Notes: generated by a model from the letters alone, not told the origin. A DNA stretch of 64,000 nt from an uncultured Oscillospiraceae bacterium (GCA_910578575.1 CAJTQP010000003.1:1-64000), one strand, 5' to 3'. Numbered from the stretch's first letter, positions 1-8,942 are shown. Made by a program: numbers and translations.

Positions 1-104
1 AAGGCGGTGGCGTCGTCCTTATATTCTACGATAAAGCGCTCCGGGTCGTCGGTGCGAAAGACCTTTTTGGCTTTTCCCTCATACATCTGCTCCAGCTTTT
101 TCAT
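1..104 (-). CDS. purC: SAICAR synthetase PurC, N-terminal fragment
   Basis: Only the first 34 codons lie in the window; the gene runs off the left edge. The reading [16 protein letters not shown], then TDDP and YKDDATA, is the typical N-terminus of phosphoribosylaminoimidazole-succinocarboxamide synthase, where YEGKAKKVY forms the nucleotide-binding glycine/lysine loop. The enzyme joins CAIR and aspartate in purine synthesis in the cytoplasm. The start is the ATG at 104, preceded by AAAGGGAA. It is divergent from glnA. Identification is good despite the fragment because this N-terminus is diagnostic. Confidence 0.85.
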   Translation of the reverse strand, partial: MKKLEQMYEGKAKKVFRTDDPERFIVEYKDDATA

Positions 105-408
105 GGTAATCATTCCCTTTCTTCATCATCTGTCGTGCTTGTGGGGCGGGCAGGGTTTCTGTCCCCCAACCATTGTATGTGCCCCTATTCTCCCACAAAA
201 CCGGGAATTTTTCAATGGGTCCCTTCATCTTTGTTGCCAGGATTTCAAAAAAGCCCCTGTGCAAAGGCCACAAAGGCGGGAAAAAACACCAGTTTTTCAC
301 GCTTTTTCTTGACAGCGCCCGCCCCAGCCTTTATAATTCACATGAAGGGGGCGAGTGCTTCGAGGAACGAAGTGTACTTGTCCTTTGTTGTTTGAAAGGA
401 GTATTTTC
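105..408. other. Divergent purC-glnA intergenic region
   Basis: About 300 bases with no credible gene. The right part carries the glnA promoter and a short leader with a small hairpin around 354-375 (GCTTCG/CGAAGT arms). On the minus strand a weak promoter-like pair for purC (TTGAAA, 17 bases, GAGAAT) lies at 187-215. Confidence 0.5.
309..337 (+). promoter_or_regulatory. Promoter of glnA
   Basis: TTGACA at 309-314 and TATAAT at 332-337 with a 17-base spacer is an exact sigma-A consensus. Transcription would start near 344, leaving a leader of about 65 bases before glnA. No GlnR-type repeat was recognised. Confidence 0.85.
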
Positions 409-1740
409 ATGAGCAAATACACGAAAGAGGACATCATCCGCATGGTAGAGGAGGAAGGCGTAGACTTCATCCGCATGCAGTTCACCGATATCTTTGGTCA
501 GGCCAAGAACGTGGCCATCACCCCCTCTCAGATCGTGAAAGCCGTGAACAATCAGATCTCCATCGACGGCAGCTCCATCGAGGGCTTTACCCGTATTCAC
601 GAGTCCGACCAGTATCTCTATCCCGATTTCGACACCTTCACCGTGCTCTCCTGGTATGAGCAGCAGGGCAAGGTGGCCCGGATGATCTGCGACGTGTGCA
701 ACCCAGACGGGACGCCCTTCATCGGTGATCCCAGAGGTGCGCTGAAGCGGGTGCTGGCACGGGCGGCCGAGATGGGCTACACCTTCAACGTAGGGCCTGA
801 GTGTGAGTTTTTCCTCTTCGAGCTGGATCAGGATGGACGCCCCACCACCAAGACCGGTGACGAGGCCGGCTATTTCGACCTGGGCCCCATCGACCACGGG
901 GACCACACCCGCCGGGAAATCTGTTTGGCCCTGGAAAAGCTGGGCTTTGAGATCGAGGCTTCCCACCATGAGTGCGCCGCCGGCCAGCATGAGATCGACT
1001 TTAAGTATGCCGACGCCCTCCACGCCGCGGACAATATCATCACCTTCAAACAGACGGTGAAGAAGATCGCCTATGCCAACGACCTCCACGCCACCTTTAT
1101 GCCAAAGCCCGTCTATGGCACCGCCGGCAACGGGATGCACATCAATATGTCCCTGTTCAAAGACGGCAAAAACGTGTTCTTTGATCCCGATGGCCCCCGT
1201 GGCCTTTCCAAGGAGGCCTATAGCTTCATCGCCGGTCTTTTGACCCACGTGAAGGCCATGACCGCCATCACCAACCCCCTGGTGAACTCCTATAAGCGCT
1301 TGGTGCCCGGCTATGAGGCCCCCTGCTACCTGGCCTGGTCCGCCTCCAACCGCTCTGCCCTCATCCGCATCCCCGCCGCCCGTGGCAACAGCACGCGGGT
1401 GGAGCTGCGCAACCCGGACCCCTCCTGCAACCCCTATCTGGCCCTGGCTGTCTGCCTGGCCGCCGGCCTGGACGGCATTGAGCAGGGGCTGACCCCCCCG
1501 GAGGAGATCACGGAGAACATTTTCGACATGGACTCCGCCACCCGCGCTGCCCACGGCATCGCAGATTTGCCCAACTCCCTGGAACATGCCCTGGAGGACC
1601 TCCAAAGCGACCAGCTGATGCGCGCTGTTTTGGGCGACCACATCTACACCCAGTACATCGCCGGGAAGAAAAAAGAGTGGGAGGAATACTGCACCCGCGT
1701 CTCTAGCTGGGAGATCGCCAAATACATGGTGCTCTATTGA
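409..1740 (+). CDS. glnA: Glutamine synthetase type I
   Basis: This 443-residue protein makes glutamine from glutamate, ammonia and ATP. It has the length of the Gram-positive GSI-alpha form. Visible signatures are the N-terminal beta-grasp region with DIFGQAK, the GPECEFF metal-binding segment, the NGMHIN motif (about residues 240-250) and the catalytic stretch NPLVNSYKRLVPGYEAP followed by RIPAARG and RVELRNPDPSCNPYL. The adenylylation-site region of enteric enzymes is not recognisable, as expected of GSI-alpha, which is controlled by feedback and GlnR-type partners. The ATG at 409 follows AAAGGAG at 395-401; an upstream in-frame start at 355 lacks a ribosome site. It is a single-gene unit with its own promoter and terminator. 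Confidence 0.97.
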   Translation: MSKYTKEDIIRMVEEEGVDFIRMQFTDIFGQAKNVAITPSQIVKAVNNQISIDGSSIEGFTRIHESDQYLYPDFDTFTVLSWYEQQGKVARMICDVCNPDGTPFIGDPRGALKRVLARAAEMGYTFNVGPECEFFLFELDQDGRPTTKTGDEAGYFDLGPIDHGDHTRREICLALEKLGFEIEASHHECAAGQHEIDFKYADALHAADNIITFKQTVKKIAYANDLHATFMPKPVYGTAGNGMHINMSLFKDGKNVFFDPDGPRGLSKEAYSFIAGLLTHVKAMTAITNPLVNSYKRLVPGYEAPCYLAWSASNRSALIRIPAARGNSTRVELRNPDPSCNPYLALAVCLAAGLDGIEQGLTPPEEITENIFDMDSATRAAHGIADLPNSLEHALEDLQSDQLMRAVLGDHIYTQYIAGKKKEWEEYCTRVSSWEIAKYMVLY

Positions 1741-1750
1741 GCGCACCCGA

Positions 1751-1786
1751 CCCGGAGAAAGCCGCTGTGGCTTTCTCCGGGTTTTT
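1751..1786 (+). terminator. Rho-independent terminator of glnA
   Basis: A 13-bp perfect stem (CCCGGAGAAAGCC with its complement), loop GCTGT, followed by GTTTTTG. It starts 10 bases after the glnA stop. Confidence 0.93.
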
Positions 1787-1903
1787 GCGAGAAATGAATA
1801 AATATACTGCTTTTATTCGTTTATTCACTCAATATTGTGGTGATTTACAAAAATTCCGCAAAAATACCCACTCCATTTTCTATTCTTTCTCCCAGAAAGC
1901 GCA

Positions 1904-1932
1904 TTGACGAAATGATACTTTTCCGCTATACT
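1904..1932 (+). promoter_or_regulatory. Promoter of carAB-dapF
   Basis: TTGACG at 1904-1909 and TATACT at 1927-1932, spacer 17. The leader of about 70 bases before carA shows no terminator/antiterminator pair, so PyrR-type attenuation is not apparent. Confidence 0.75.
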
Positions 1933-2007
1933 TAAGAGTTAGAAATTGTACGGTTTTGATAGGACAAAGCGTTCGATTCCTGATATTTTGACGGATGGAG
2001 GAACACG

Positions 2008-3081
2008 ATGAAGAAAGCATATCTCTATTTGGAAAACGGCCAGGTCCTGGAGGGGCAGAGCTTCGGCGCCTCAGGCACCGCCATGGGGGAGTTGGTCTTT
2101 ACCACAGGCATGACCGGCTGCGTGGAGAGCCTGACGGACCCAAGCTATTACGGCCAGCTGGTGGTCTACACCTTCCCCCAGTTTGGAAACTATGGCATCT
2201 GCCACCAGGACAAGGAGAGCCCCCAGGTCCAGCTGGGCGGGGTGGTGGTCCGGGAGTACTGCCAAGAACCCTCCAACTTCCGCTGTGATGAATCTGTGGA
2301 CAGCTTTTTGAAAGCCCAAAACGTGGTGGGCATTGCCGGGGTGGATACTCGGATGCTCACCCAGCAGCTCCGGGACAAGGGCGTGGTCAACGCCGTCATT
2401 ACCACGGAGGAGGACAAGCCCGACCTGGAGGCGCTGAAGGCCTACCGGGTGCGCCAGTCGGTGGAAAACACCAGTGTGAAGGCCCCCGAAGTCCTCTCCC
2501 CCAAGGGTGAGGTCCGCTTCTCCGTAGCCCTGCTGGATTACGGCGCCAAGGACAGCATCGCCGCCTCTCTGCTGGCCCGTGGCTGCCAGGTGACGGTATA
2601 TCCCTACAATACCCCGGCAGAGGATATCTTAGCCGGGAACCACCAGGGGATCATGCTCTCCAACGGCCCTGGGGACCCTGCGGACAACAGCGATAGCATC
2701 CAGCAGATCCAGGCGCTCTTCGGCAAGCTCCCCATGTTCGGCATCTGCCTGGGGCACCAGATGATGGCCCTGGCCGCCGGGGCAAAAACCAAAAAGATGA
2801 AGTTCGGCCACCGGGGGGCCAATCAGCCGGTGAAGGACCTGGTCACCGGCGAGGTGTCCATCACCAGCCAGAACCACGGATACGCGGTGGACCAAGACAG
2901 CCTCTCTGGCACCGAAGGGGTGCTTCGCTTCGTCAACGTCAATGACGGGAGCTGTGAAGGGGTGGACTACCCCGCCTACCGCGCCTTCTCTCTCCAGTTC
3001 CATCCGGAGGCCCACGGCGGCCCCCTGGACTGCCTGAACGCCTTCGACCGCTTTACAGATATGATGAAGGAGGGACGCTAA
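2008..3081 (+). CDS. carA: Carbamoyl-phosphate synthase small subunit
   Basis: The 357-residue glutaminase subunit supplies ammonia to CarB for carbamoyl phosphate, the precursor of arginine and pyrimidines. The N-terminal small-subunit domain (LENGQVLEG, FTTGMTGCVESLTDPSYYGQ) is followed by a class I glutamine amidotransferase with the nucleophile in GICLGHQ and the His/Glu pair in LQFHPEAHGGP. GGAGGAACACG precedes the ATG. Its TAA is immediately followed by the ATG of carB, so the two are translationally coupled. All catalytic residues are present and the length is normal. Confidence 0.97.
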   Translation: MKKAYLYLENGQVLEGQSFGASGTAMGELVFTTGMTGCVESLTDPSYYGQLVVYTFPQFGNYGICHQDKESPQVQLGGVVVREYCQEPSNFRCDESVDSFLKAQNVVGIAGVDTRMLTQQLRDKGVVNAVITTEEDKPDLEALKAYRVRQSVENTSVKAPEVLSPKGEVRFSVALLDYGAKDSIAASLLARGCQVTVYPYNTPAEDILAGNHQGIMLSNGPGDPADNSDSIQQIQALFGKLPMFGICLGHQMMALAAGAKTKKMKFGHRGANQPVKDLVTGEVSITSQNHGYAVDQDSLSGTEGVLRFVNVNDGSCEGVDYPAYRAFSLQFHPEAHGGPLDCLNAFDRFTDMMKEGR

Positions 3082-6000
3082 ATGCCAAAAGATACTTCCA
3101 TCAAAAAAGTTCTGGTCATCGGCTCCGGCCCCATCGTCATCGGCCAGGCCGCTGAGTTTGACTACGCCGGGACCCAGGCCTGCCGGGTGCTCCAGCAGGA
3201 GGGCGTGGAGACCATTCTCATCAACTCCAACCCCGCCACCATCATGACCGACAGTACCATGGCCGGGTCCGTTTATTTAGAACCCCTCACCACCCAAACC
3301 GTCAAGCGCATCATCCAGGAGACCAAGCCCGACAGCCTCCTGGCCGGCCTGGGGGGCCAGACCGGACTGACCATCGCCATGGAGTTGGCCCATGAGGGCT
3401 TCCTGGAGGCCAACAACGTCCGCCTCATCGGCACCAACGCCAGCGCCATCGACAAGGCCGAAGACCGGCAGATGTTCAAGGACACCATGGAGCGCATCGG
3501 CCAGCCCACCATCCCCTCCGACACCGCCAACGACATTGAGACTGCCGTCGCCATTGCAAACCGAATCGGCTATCCTGTCATTGTCCGGCCCGCCTTCACC
3601 CTGGGCGGTGGCGGCGGCGGCGTGGCCTACAACGAGGCAGAGCTGCGGGAAGTGGGTTCCGTGGGCCTGGACTACTCCCCCATCACCCAAGTCCTCATTG
3701 AAAAATACATCTTTGGCTGGAAAGAGATCGAGTTCGAGGTCATGCGGGACCACAAGGGCACCGCCATCACGATATGCTCCATGGAGAACTTCGACCCTGT
3801 GGGCATCCACACCGGCGACAGCATCGTGGTAGCCCCCGCCCTGACCCTGGCCGACCGGGAGTATCAAATGCTCCGCTCTGCCGCTCTGAAAATCATTGAG
3901 GAGTTGGGCATTGAGGGCGGCTGCAACTGCCAGTTTGCCCTGAACCCCGACAGCTTTGAATACGCCGTCATTGAGGTCAACCCCCGTGTCTCCCGTTCCT
4001 CCGCCCTGGCCTCCAAGGCTTCGGGCTATCCCATCGCCAAGGTGACGGCGAAAATCGCCCTGGGCTACTCCCTGGATGAGATCAAAAACGACGTCACCGG
4101 CGAGACCTACGCCTGCTTTGAACCCGCCCTGGACTACGTGGTGGTGAAATTCCCCAAGTGGCCCTTTGACAAGTTCCACGGGGCCAGCCGGAAATTGGGC
4201 TCTCAGATGAAGGCCACCGGCGAGGTCATGTCCATTGAACACAGCTTCGAGGCCGCCCTGATGAAGGCCGTCCGGGGGGCTGAGATCAAGCAGGACTCCC
4301 TGCGCCGGGAGGACAAGTCCGGCCGGCCCCTGGCAGAACGTCTGGCCTCCATGGACGATTTGCGGCTCTTCACCATCTTTGAGGCCCTGGAGCAGGGCGT
4401 CTCTGTGGAGGAGATCCATTCTATCACCAGAGTGGACAAGTGGTTCATTCATAAAATCCAGAACCTGGTGCGCTATGAGGCCTCCCTGGCCCAGGGCATC
4501 GACGAGGCATCCTATCTCCAGGGCAAGAAATACGGCTACCCCGACAAAGTCCTGGCAAAACTGGCCAAGGTGGAGGTCTCCGCCCTGCCCCACCGCGCCC
4601 CAAGCTACAAGATGGTGGATACCTGCGCCGCCGAGTTCCAGGCCCGGACCCCTTATTTCTACGCCACCTATGATAGCCTGTGCGACGCCCGCACCTTCCC
4701 CCGCAGCGGCCGGGAGACGGTGATCGTCTTGGGCTCCGGCCCCATCCGCATCGGCCAGGGCATTGAATTCGACTATAGCTCCGTCCACTGTGTCCAGACC
4801 TTGAAGGACATGGGATACGACGTGGTCATCATCAACAACAACCCGGAAACCGTCTCCACCGACTACGACACCGCCGACCGGCTGTACTTTGAGCCCCTCT
4901 CCCCAGAGGATGTCATGGGGGTCATCGAGGTAGAGAAGCCCGTGGGTGTGGTGGTGGCTTTTGGTGGACAGACCGCCATCTCCCTGACGGAATATCTGGA
5001 TCAGCAGGGCATTCCCATCCTGGGCACCTCCGCCGACGGCATCGACACCGCCGAGGACCGGGGCCGCTTTGACGCACTGTTGGAGACCCTGAACATCAGT
5101 CGTCCCAAGGGCCGCAGCGTCACCTCCCTCCCCGAAGCCCTAGAGGCCTCCGAGGAATTGGGCTATCCCGTGCTCCTGCGTCCCTCCTACGTCATCGGCG
5201 GCCAGAACATGGTCATCGCCCATGACCGGTCGGACGTGGAAAAGTATATGACCGTGATCCTCTCTGGTGGCATGAAGAACGACGTGCTGGTAGACAAGTA
5301 TATGCCCGGCACCGAGCTGGAGGTGGACGTGATCTCCGACGGTGTGGACGTCCTCATGCCCGGCATCATGGAGCACATTGAACGGGCCGGGGTCCACAGC
5401 GGCGACTCCATCGCCGTCTATCCCCCCTACAGCCTGACGGATAAGATGATGCAGGTGGTGGTGGAGTGCTCGGAAAAGCTGGCATTGGCACTGGGCACCA
5501 AAGGTTTGGTGAACATCCAGTACCTGATCTACCGGGGCCAGCTCTTCGTCATTGAGGTCAACCCCAGAGCTTCCCGTACCGTCCCCTATCTGAGCAAGGT
5601 CACCGGCATCCCCATGGTGGACCTGGCCACCCGGATCATGATGGGGGCCAGCTTGAAGGAGCTGGGCTATGCCACTGGCCTGTGGAAGATCCCCCCCTAT
5701 TTCGCCGTGAAGGTCCCTGTGTTCTCCTTCGAGAAGCTCACCGACGCCAACTCCCTCCTGGGGCCTGAGATGAAGTCCACCGGCGAGGTCTTAGGGCTGG
5801 GCCGCACTTTCAACGAGGCAATCTTCAAGGGCCTGGCCGCCGCTGGGTATCGCCATTATGCCGGCAAAGGTGTGCTCATCAGTGTGGAAAACCACGAGCT
5901 ACCGGAAGTGGTGGGGCTGGCCAAAAAGTTCGACGACCTGCACATGCCCCTCTATGCCACCGCTGACACCGCCAAAGCCATCGGCAGCCTAGGCATCGAA

Positions 6001-7104
6001 GCCCATGAGATCGGCCCCATCGTGCCTAAGTCCGAGGCTTATCAGCTGATGGAAGAGGGCAAGATCGGCCTGATCATTTACACCGGCGCCCTCTACGACG
6101 ACACCATCCGGGCTTATATCGAGCTCCACCGGGAGGCCATCCGCCACAACGTGGCCTGTATCACCGCCCTGGATACCGCCAACGCCATGGCGGACATGAT
6201 GGCCAGCCGCTTCCACCTGAGCAACACGGAGTTGGTCAACCTGAACAACATGCGCGATGGGCGGCAGTTGATCCCCTTCGCCAAAATGCAGGGCTGCGGC
6301 AATGACTATATCTTCTTCGATAACCGCGACGGCAAGATTTCCAGCCCCGGCTCCCTGTGCATCAGCGTCTGCGACCGCCACTATGGCATCGGCGGCTACG
6401 GCATCGTCCTCATTGAGGACTCTGACGTGGCCGACGCCAAAATGCGGATGTTCAACCGGGACGGCAGCGAGGGCAAGATGGCGGGCAACGCCATCCGCTG
6501 CGTGGGCAAGTACCTCTACGACAAGGGCATTGTCAAAAAGGAATACATGTCCATTGAGACCGCCGGGGGCATCAAGAGCCTGTTGCTCTACATCCGCAAC
6601 GGTGTGGCCAACACCGTCAGCGTTGGCATGGGCAAGGCGGACCTGCTCACCAGTAGCCTGCCCACCACCCTCCCCGGTAACACCATCATCAACCGCCCTG
6701 TGGAGATTGCCGACGGCACCTATCACATCACCTGCGCCAGCATCGGCAACCCCCACTGCGTGGTGTTCTGCGACAATCCCTTCTCCCTGGACCTGGAGAC
6801 CATCGGGCCCAAGTTCGAGCACGCCGCATACTTCCCCGAACGCATCAACACGGAGTTCGTCCGCATCGTCAACGAGGACACCCTGCGTATGCGGATCTAT
6901 GAGCGGGGCAACGGTGAGACCGTGGCCAGCGGCACCGGTGCCTGTGCCGCCGTCATTGCAGCCACAGAAAACGGCTATGTGGAAAAGGGCCGGGATATCA
7001 CCGTGAAACTGGTGGGTGGCGATTTGATCGTCAACTACACTGACCACGAGGTGATCCTCACCGGTGACGCCGTCATGGTCTATGAAGGCGTTTTGGAGTA
7101 CTGA
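3082..7104 (+). CDS. carB: CarB large subunit fused to a DapF-like domain
   Basis: A single uninterrupted 1340-residue frame. Residues 1 to about 1055 are a complete CarB: two ATP-grasp halves (motifs such as GSGPIVIGQAAEFDYAGTQA and GSGPIRIGQGIEFDYSSVH) and a C-terminal MGS-like allosteric domain from about 905. From about residue 1062 a full-length diaminopimelate epimerase-like domain follows: FAKMQGCGNDY, NRDGSEGKMAGNAIRC, GNPHCVVF, YERGNGETVASGTGACA. In DapF the catalytic cysteines sit in CGNG.RC and ACG(S/T)GACA; here they are Ala1134 and Ser1283, so the classical two-base mechanism is impossible. The GNPH and YERG binding motifs remain. No ribosome site precedes the domain (a Met occurs at 1057), so it is probably translated as a fusion. 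CarB function is near certain; the role of the tail is unknown. Confidence 0.93.
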   Translation: MPKDTSIKKVLVIGSGPIVIGQAAEFDYAGTQACRVLQQEGVETILINSNPATIMTDSTMAGSVYLEPLTTQTVKRIIQETKPDSLLAGLGGQTGLTIAMELAHEGFLEANNVRLIGTNASAIDKAEDRQMFKDTMERIGQPTIPSDTANDIETAVAIANRIGYPVIVRPAFTLGGGGGGVAYNEAELREVGSVGLDYSPITQVLIEKYIFGWKEIEFEVMRDHKGTAITICSMENFDPVGIHTGDSIVVAPALTLADREYQMLRSAALKIIEELGIEGGCNCQFALNPDSFEYAVIEVNPRVSRSSALASKASGYPIAKVTAKIALGYSLDEIKNDVTGETYACFEPALDYVVVKFPKWPFDKFHGASRKLGSQMKATGEVMSIEHSFEAALMKAVRGAEIKQDSLRREDKSGRPLAERLASMDDLRLFTIFEALEQGVSVEEIHSITRVDKWFIHKIQNLVRYEASLAQGIDEASYLQGKKYGYPDKVLAKLAKVEVSALPHRAPSYKMVDTCAAEFQARTPYFYATYDSLCDARTFPRSGRETVIVLGSGPIRIGQGIEFDYSSVHCVQTLKDMGYDVVIINNNPETVSTDYDTADRLYFEPLSPEDVMGVIEVEKPVGVVVAFGGQTAISLTEYLDQQGIPILGTSADGIDTAEDRGRFDALLETLNISRPKGRSVTSLPEALEASEELGYPVLLRPSYVIGGQNMVIAHDRSDVEKYMTVILSGGMKNDVLVDKYMPGTELEVDVISDGVDVLMPGIMEHIERAGVHSGDSIAVYPPYSLTDKMMQVVVECSEKLALALGTKGLVNIQYLIYRGQLFVIEVNPRASRTVPYLSKVTGIPMVDLATRIMMGASLKELGYATGLWKIPPYFAVKVPVFSFEKLTDANSLLGPEMKSTGEVLGLGRTFNEAIFKGLAAAGYRHYAGKGVLISVENHELPEVVGLAKKFDDLHMPLYATADTAKAIGSLGIEAHEIGPIVPKSEAYQLMEEGKIGLIIYTGALYDDTIRAYIELHREAIRHNVACITALDTANAMADMMASRFHLSNTELVNLNNMRDGRQLIPFAKMQGCGNDYIFFDNRDGKISSPGSLCISVCDRHYGIGGYGIVLIEDSDVADAKMRMFNRDGSEGKMAGNAIRCVGKYLYDKGIVKKEYMSIETAGGIKSLLLYIRNGVANTVSVGMGKADLLTSSLPTTLPGNTIINRPVEIADGTYHITCASIGNPHCVVFCDNPFSLDLETIGPKFEHAAYFPERINTEFVRIVNEDTLRMRIYERGNGETVASGTGACAAVIAATENGYVEKGRDITVKLVGGDLIVNYTDHEVILTGDAVMVYEGVLEY

Positions 7105-7184
7105 GCCTACCCTCGTCCTGGGCCGCTGAAACCACCGCTTCCGACAGAAAATACACCATATTCTATCTTCCTTCATAAGATGTA

Positions 7185-7231
7185 CTGTCCCCGGTAAGGC
7201 AAGGTCTACCCCCTTGTCTCATCGGGGACAG
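7185..7231 (+). promoter_or_regulatory. Structured leader upstream of the ZIP gene
   Basis: CTGTCCCCG at 7185-7193 pairs perfectly with CGGGGACAG at 7223-7231, and an inner CAAGG/CCTTG hairpin sits in the loop. It lies between carB and the ribosome site of the ZIP transporter. There is no T-tract, so it is not a simple terminator. It could be a 5' regulatory structure; it matches no riboswitch that I recognise. Confidence 0.4.
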
Positions 7232-7252
7232 ATCTTTACAAGGAGGATTCCT

Positions 7253-8062
7253 ATGCTTGACAGTTTTTTCTGCCTGGCGTTTCCGCTCCAAGCACTGATT
7301 GCCACCTTGTTTACTTGGAGCATCACCGCCCTGGGTGCCTGTGTGGTCTTTTTACTCAAATCCCCCAACCGCAACGTCATGGACGCCATGCTGGGTATGG
7401 CCGGCGGCGTGATGATCGCCGCCTCCTTCTGGTCCCTGCTGGCCCCCTCCATTGAGATGTCCGAAACCCTGGGGATGAATGCCTGGATGATGGCTCTGGC
7501 GGGCTTCATCAGCGGCGGCATCCTGCTCTTTGTGGGGGACCGGGTCTTTACCCACATGAGTGAGCGGGGAAGCTTAGGCCAACAGAGCGAAAACCACGGC
7601 TTGAAGCGCTGCGCCATGCTCATCTTCTCCATCACCCTCCATAACATCCCCGAAGGTATGGCCATCGGCGTGGCCTTTGGCTCCCTGGCCTACGGTTTGG
7701 AAGGCAGCACCCCCGGCGGGGCCTGGCTGCTGGCCCTGGGCATCGGCCTGCAAAACCTCCCGGAGGGGATGGCGGTGAGTGTACCCCTGCGTCGGGAGGG
7801 CTTTTCCAGGGGAAAATCCTTCTTCTACGGCCAACTCAGCGGGGTGGTGGAGCCCATCGCCGCCGTGCTGGGTGCCCTGCTAGTCTTGAAGGTCCGCACC
7901 TGCCTCCCCTTCCTCCTGGCCTTTGCCGCCGGCGCTATGATCTACGTCGTGGTGGAGGAATTGATCCCGGAGAGCCAAACCAACGAGAACAAAGACTGGA
8001 TGGCCCTCTTTACCCTGGTGGGCTTCTCCATCATGATGGTCATGGACGTCGCTTTAGGATAA
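7253..8062 (+). CDS. ZIP family metal transporter (ZupT/GufA-like)
   Basis: A 269-residue membrane protein with about eight hydrophobic segments, predicted to import divalent metals such as Zn, Mn or Fe. The two hallmark ZIP metal-site helices are intact: HNIPEGMAIGVAFG (about residues 127-140) and QNLPEGMAVSVPL (about 166-178). A third motif, VVEELIPE, is near the C-terminus. The ATG at 7253 follows AAGGAGGA; an in-frame ATG at 7214 has no ribosome site and would put charged residues before the first helix. It is preceded by a structured leader that could carry metal control (inference). Confidence 0.9.
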   Translation: MLDSFFCLAFPLQALIATLFTWSITALGACVVFLLKSPNRNVMDAMLGMAGGVMIAASFWSLLAPSIEMSETLGMNAWMMALAGFISGGILLFVGDRVFTHMSERGSLGQQSENHGLKRCAMLIFSITLHNIPEGMAIGVAFGSLAYGLEGSTPGGAWLLALGIGLQNLPEGMAVSVPLRREGFSRGKSFFYGQLSGVVEPIAAVLGALLVLKVRTCLPFLLAFAAGAMIYVVVEELIPESQTNENKDWMALFTLVGFSIMMVMDVALG

Positions 8063-8200
8063 AAGAAAAAGCCTCGCAGAGTTCGCGCCCCGCAGGGCGT
8101 GAAAAAATTCTAATTTGTTTTTTTGTGGTTCCGCCGCCGAAAAAACACTTCTCGGCCTGCAAGTGCGCCTCCGGCGCGCGCAGCCAGGCCGCATCCTCCC

Positions 8201-8224
8201 AACAAAAATGCTTGCATTTTTGTT
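8201..8224 (+). terminator. AT-rich inverted repeat after the ZIP gene
   Basis: AACAAAAATG, loop CTTG, CATTTTTGTT: a perfect 10-bp hairpin about 140 bases past the ZIP stop. The 3' arm holds a T5 run, but no long T-tract follows, so termination is plausible rather than certain. A weaker CGCCC/GGGCG hairpin lies at 8087-8100. Confidence 0.45.
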
Positions 8225-8240
8225 CCCCTCAATTCATATA

Positions 8241-8274
8241 GTCAGACAGTCACTCACATAGGAGGCGGTCTGAC
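8241..8274 (+). promoter_or_regulatory. Inverted repeat enclosing the SSB-like ribosome site
   Basis: GTCAGAC at 8241-8247 and GTCTGAC at 8268-8274 flank the AGGAGG at 8260-8265 and abut the ATG at 8275. In mRNA this would hold the Shine-Dalgarno sequence in a loop next to the start codon, a layout compatible with translational control. Confidence 0.4.
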
Positions 8275-8907
8275 ATGGAACAAAAGGAAAACCGGGTGGT
8301 CCTGCGGGGAACCATCGCCGGCACAGCGGAATTTTCTCACCGGGTACATGGCATTGACTTCTACCGGTTCCCCCTCTCCGTCCCCCGTTTGTCTGGGCGG
8401 GAGGATCGTTTGAACATCTTGCTCTCCCGCACCCCAGAGGAGGCCCCCATTCCGCCAGAGGGGACCTACGTCCAGGTGGAGGGGGAGGTCCGGTCCTTCA
8501 ACAACCGCAGCGGCGTGGGCAGCCGTCTGGTCATCACGGTGCTGGCCCGCACCCTCAGCGAGAGCCGGGAACCCCCCTGCAATCTGGTCCAGCTCCGAGG
8601 GGTGCTATGCAAACCCCCCACCCTGCGCCGCACCCCTCTGGGACGGGATATCTGCGACCTACTGTTGGCGGTGAACCGGCGCTATCGCCGGGCGGATTAC
8701 TTACCCTGTATCGCCTGGGGCGGCCTGGCCATCCACTGCGGGAAACTGAACGTGGGGGACCCCCTATGGCTGGATGGACGGCTGCAAAGCCGGACCTATC
8801 TCAAAACCATCGGGGATGTCACCCAGGAGCGGACGGCATTTGAAATTTCCATCACCAGCTTGGAGGAAACAGAGGAACAGGAGCCAGCTCAAGCTCTTCT
8901 CGATTGA
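8275..8907 (+). CDS. Single-stranded-DNA-binding-like protein, two OB folds
   Basis: This 210-residue protein appears to contain two OB-fold units: residues about 5-95 (NRVVLRGTIAGTAEFSHRVHG...FPLSVPRLSGREDRL) and about 100-190 (NLVQLRGVLCKPPTLRRTPLGRDICDL, then YLPCIAWGG). Both halves resemble SSB/PriB strands. Its size and duplicated domain differ from the usual one-domain SSB, and it lacks the acidic DDDIPF-type tail, ending in EEQEPAQALLD. It is probably a secondary ssDNA-binding protein of Clostridia rather than the housekeeping SSB. A strong AGGAGG precedes the ATG. Confidence 0.75.
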   Translation: MEQKENRVVLRGTIAGTAEFSHRVHGIDFYRFPLSVPRLSGREDRLNILLSRTPEEAPIPPEGTYVQVEGEVRSFNNRSGVGSRLVITVLARTLSESREPPCNLVQLRGVLCKPPTLRRTPLGRDICDLLLAVNRRYRRADYLPCIAWGGLAIHCGKLNVGDPLWLDGRLQSRTYLKTIGDVTQERTAFEISITSLEETEEQEPAQALLD

Positions 8908-8913
8908 ACACAG

Positions 8914-8942
8914 CCGAAGGTCTAACGACCTTCGGTTTTTTC
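8914..8942 (+). terminator. Terminator after the SSB-like gene
   Basis: CCGAAGGTC, loop TAAC, GACCTTCGG, then TTTTTTC: a 9-bp perfect stem with a T-tract directly after the stop codon. Confidence 0.93.

Noticed and set aside
187..215. Promoter for purC (TTGAAA/GAGAAT)
   Set aside because: The -10 box matches only four of six bases; kept as a comment rather than a feature.
3277..4788. Long open frame antisense to carB (about 500 codons)
   Set aside because: Its translation is rich in Gly, Val, His, Asp and Leu with no domain, as expected opposite a GC-rich coding strand; no ribosome site.
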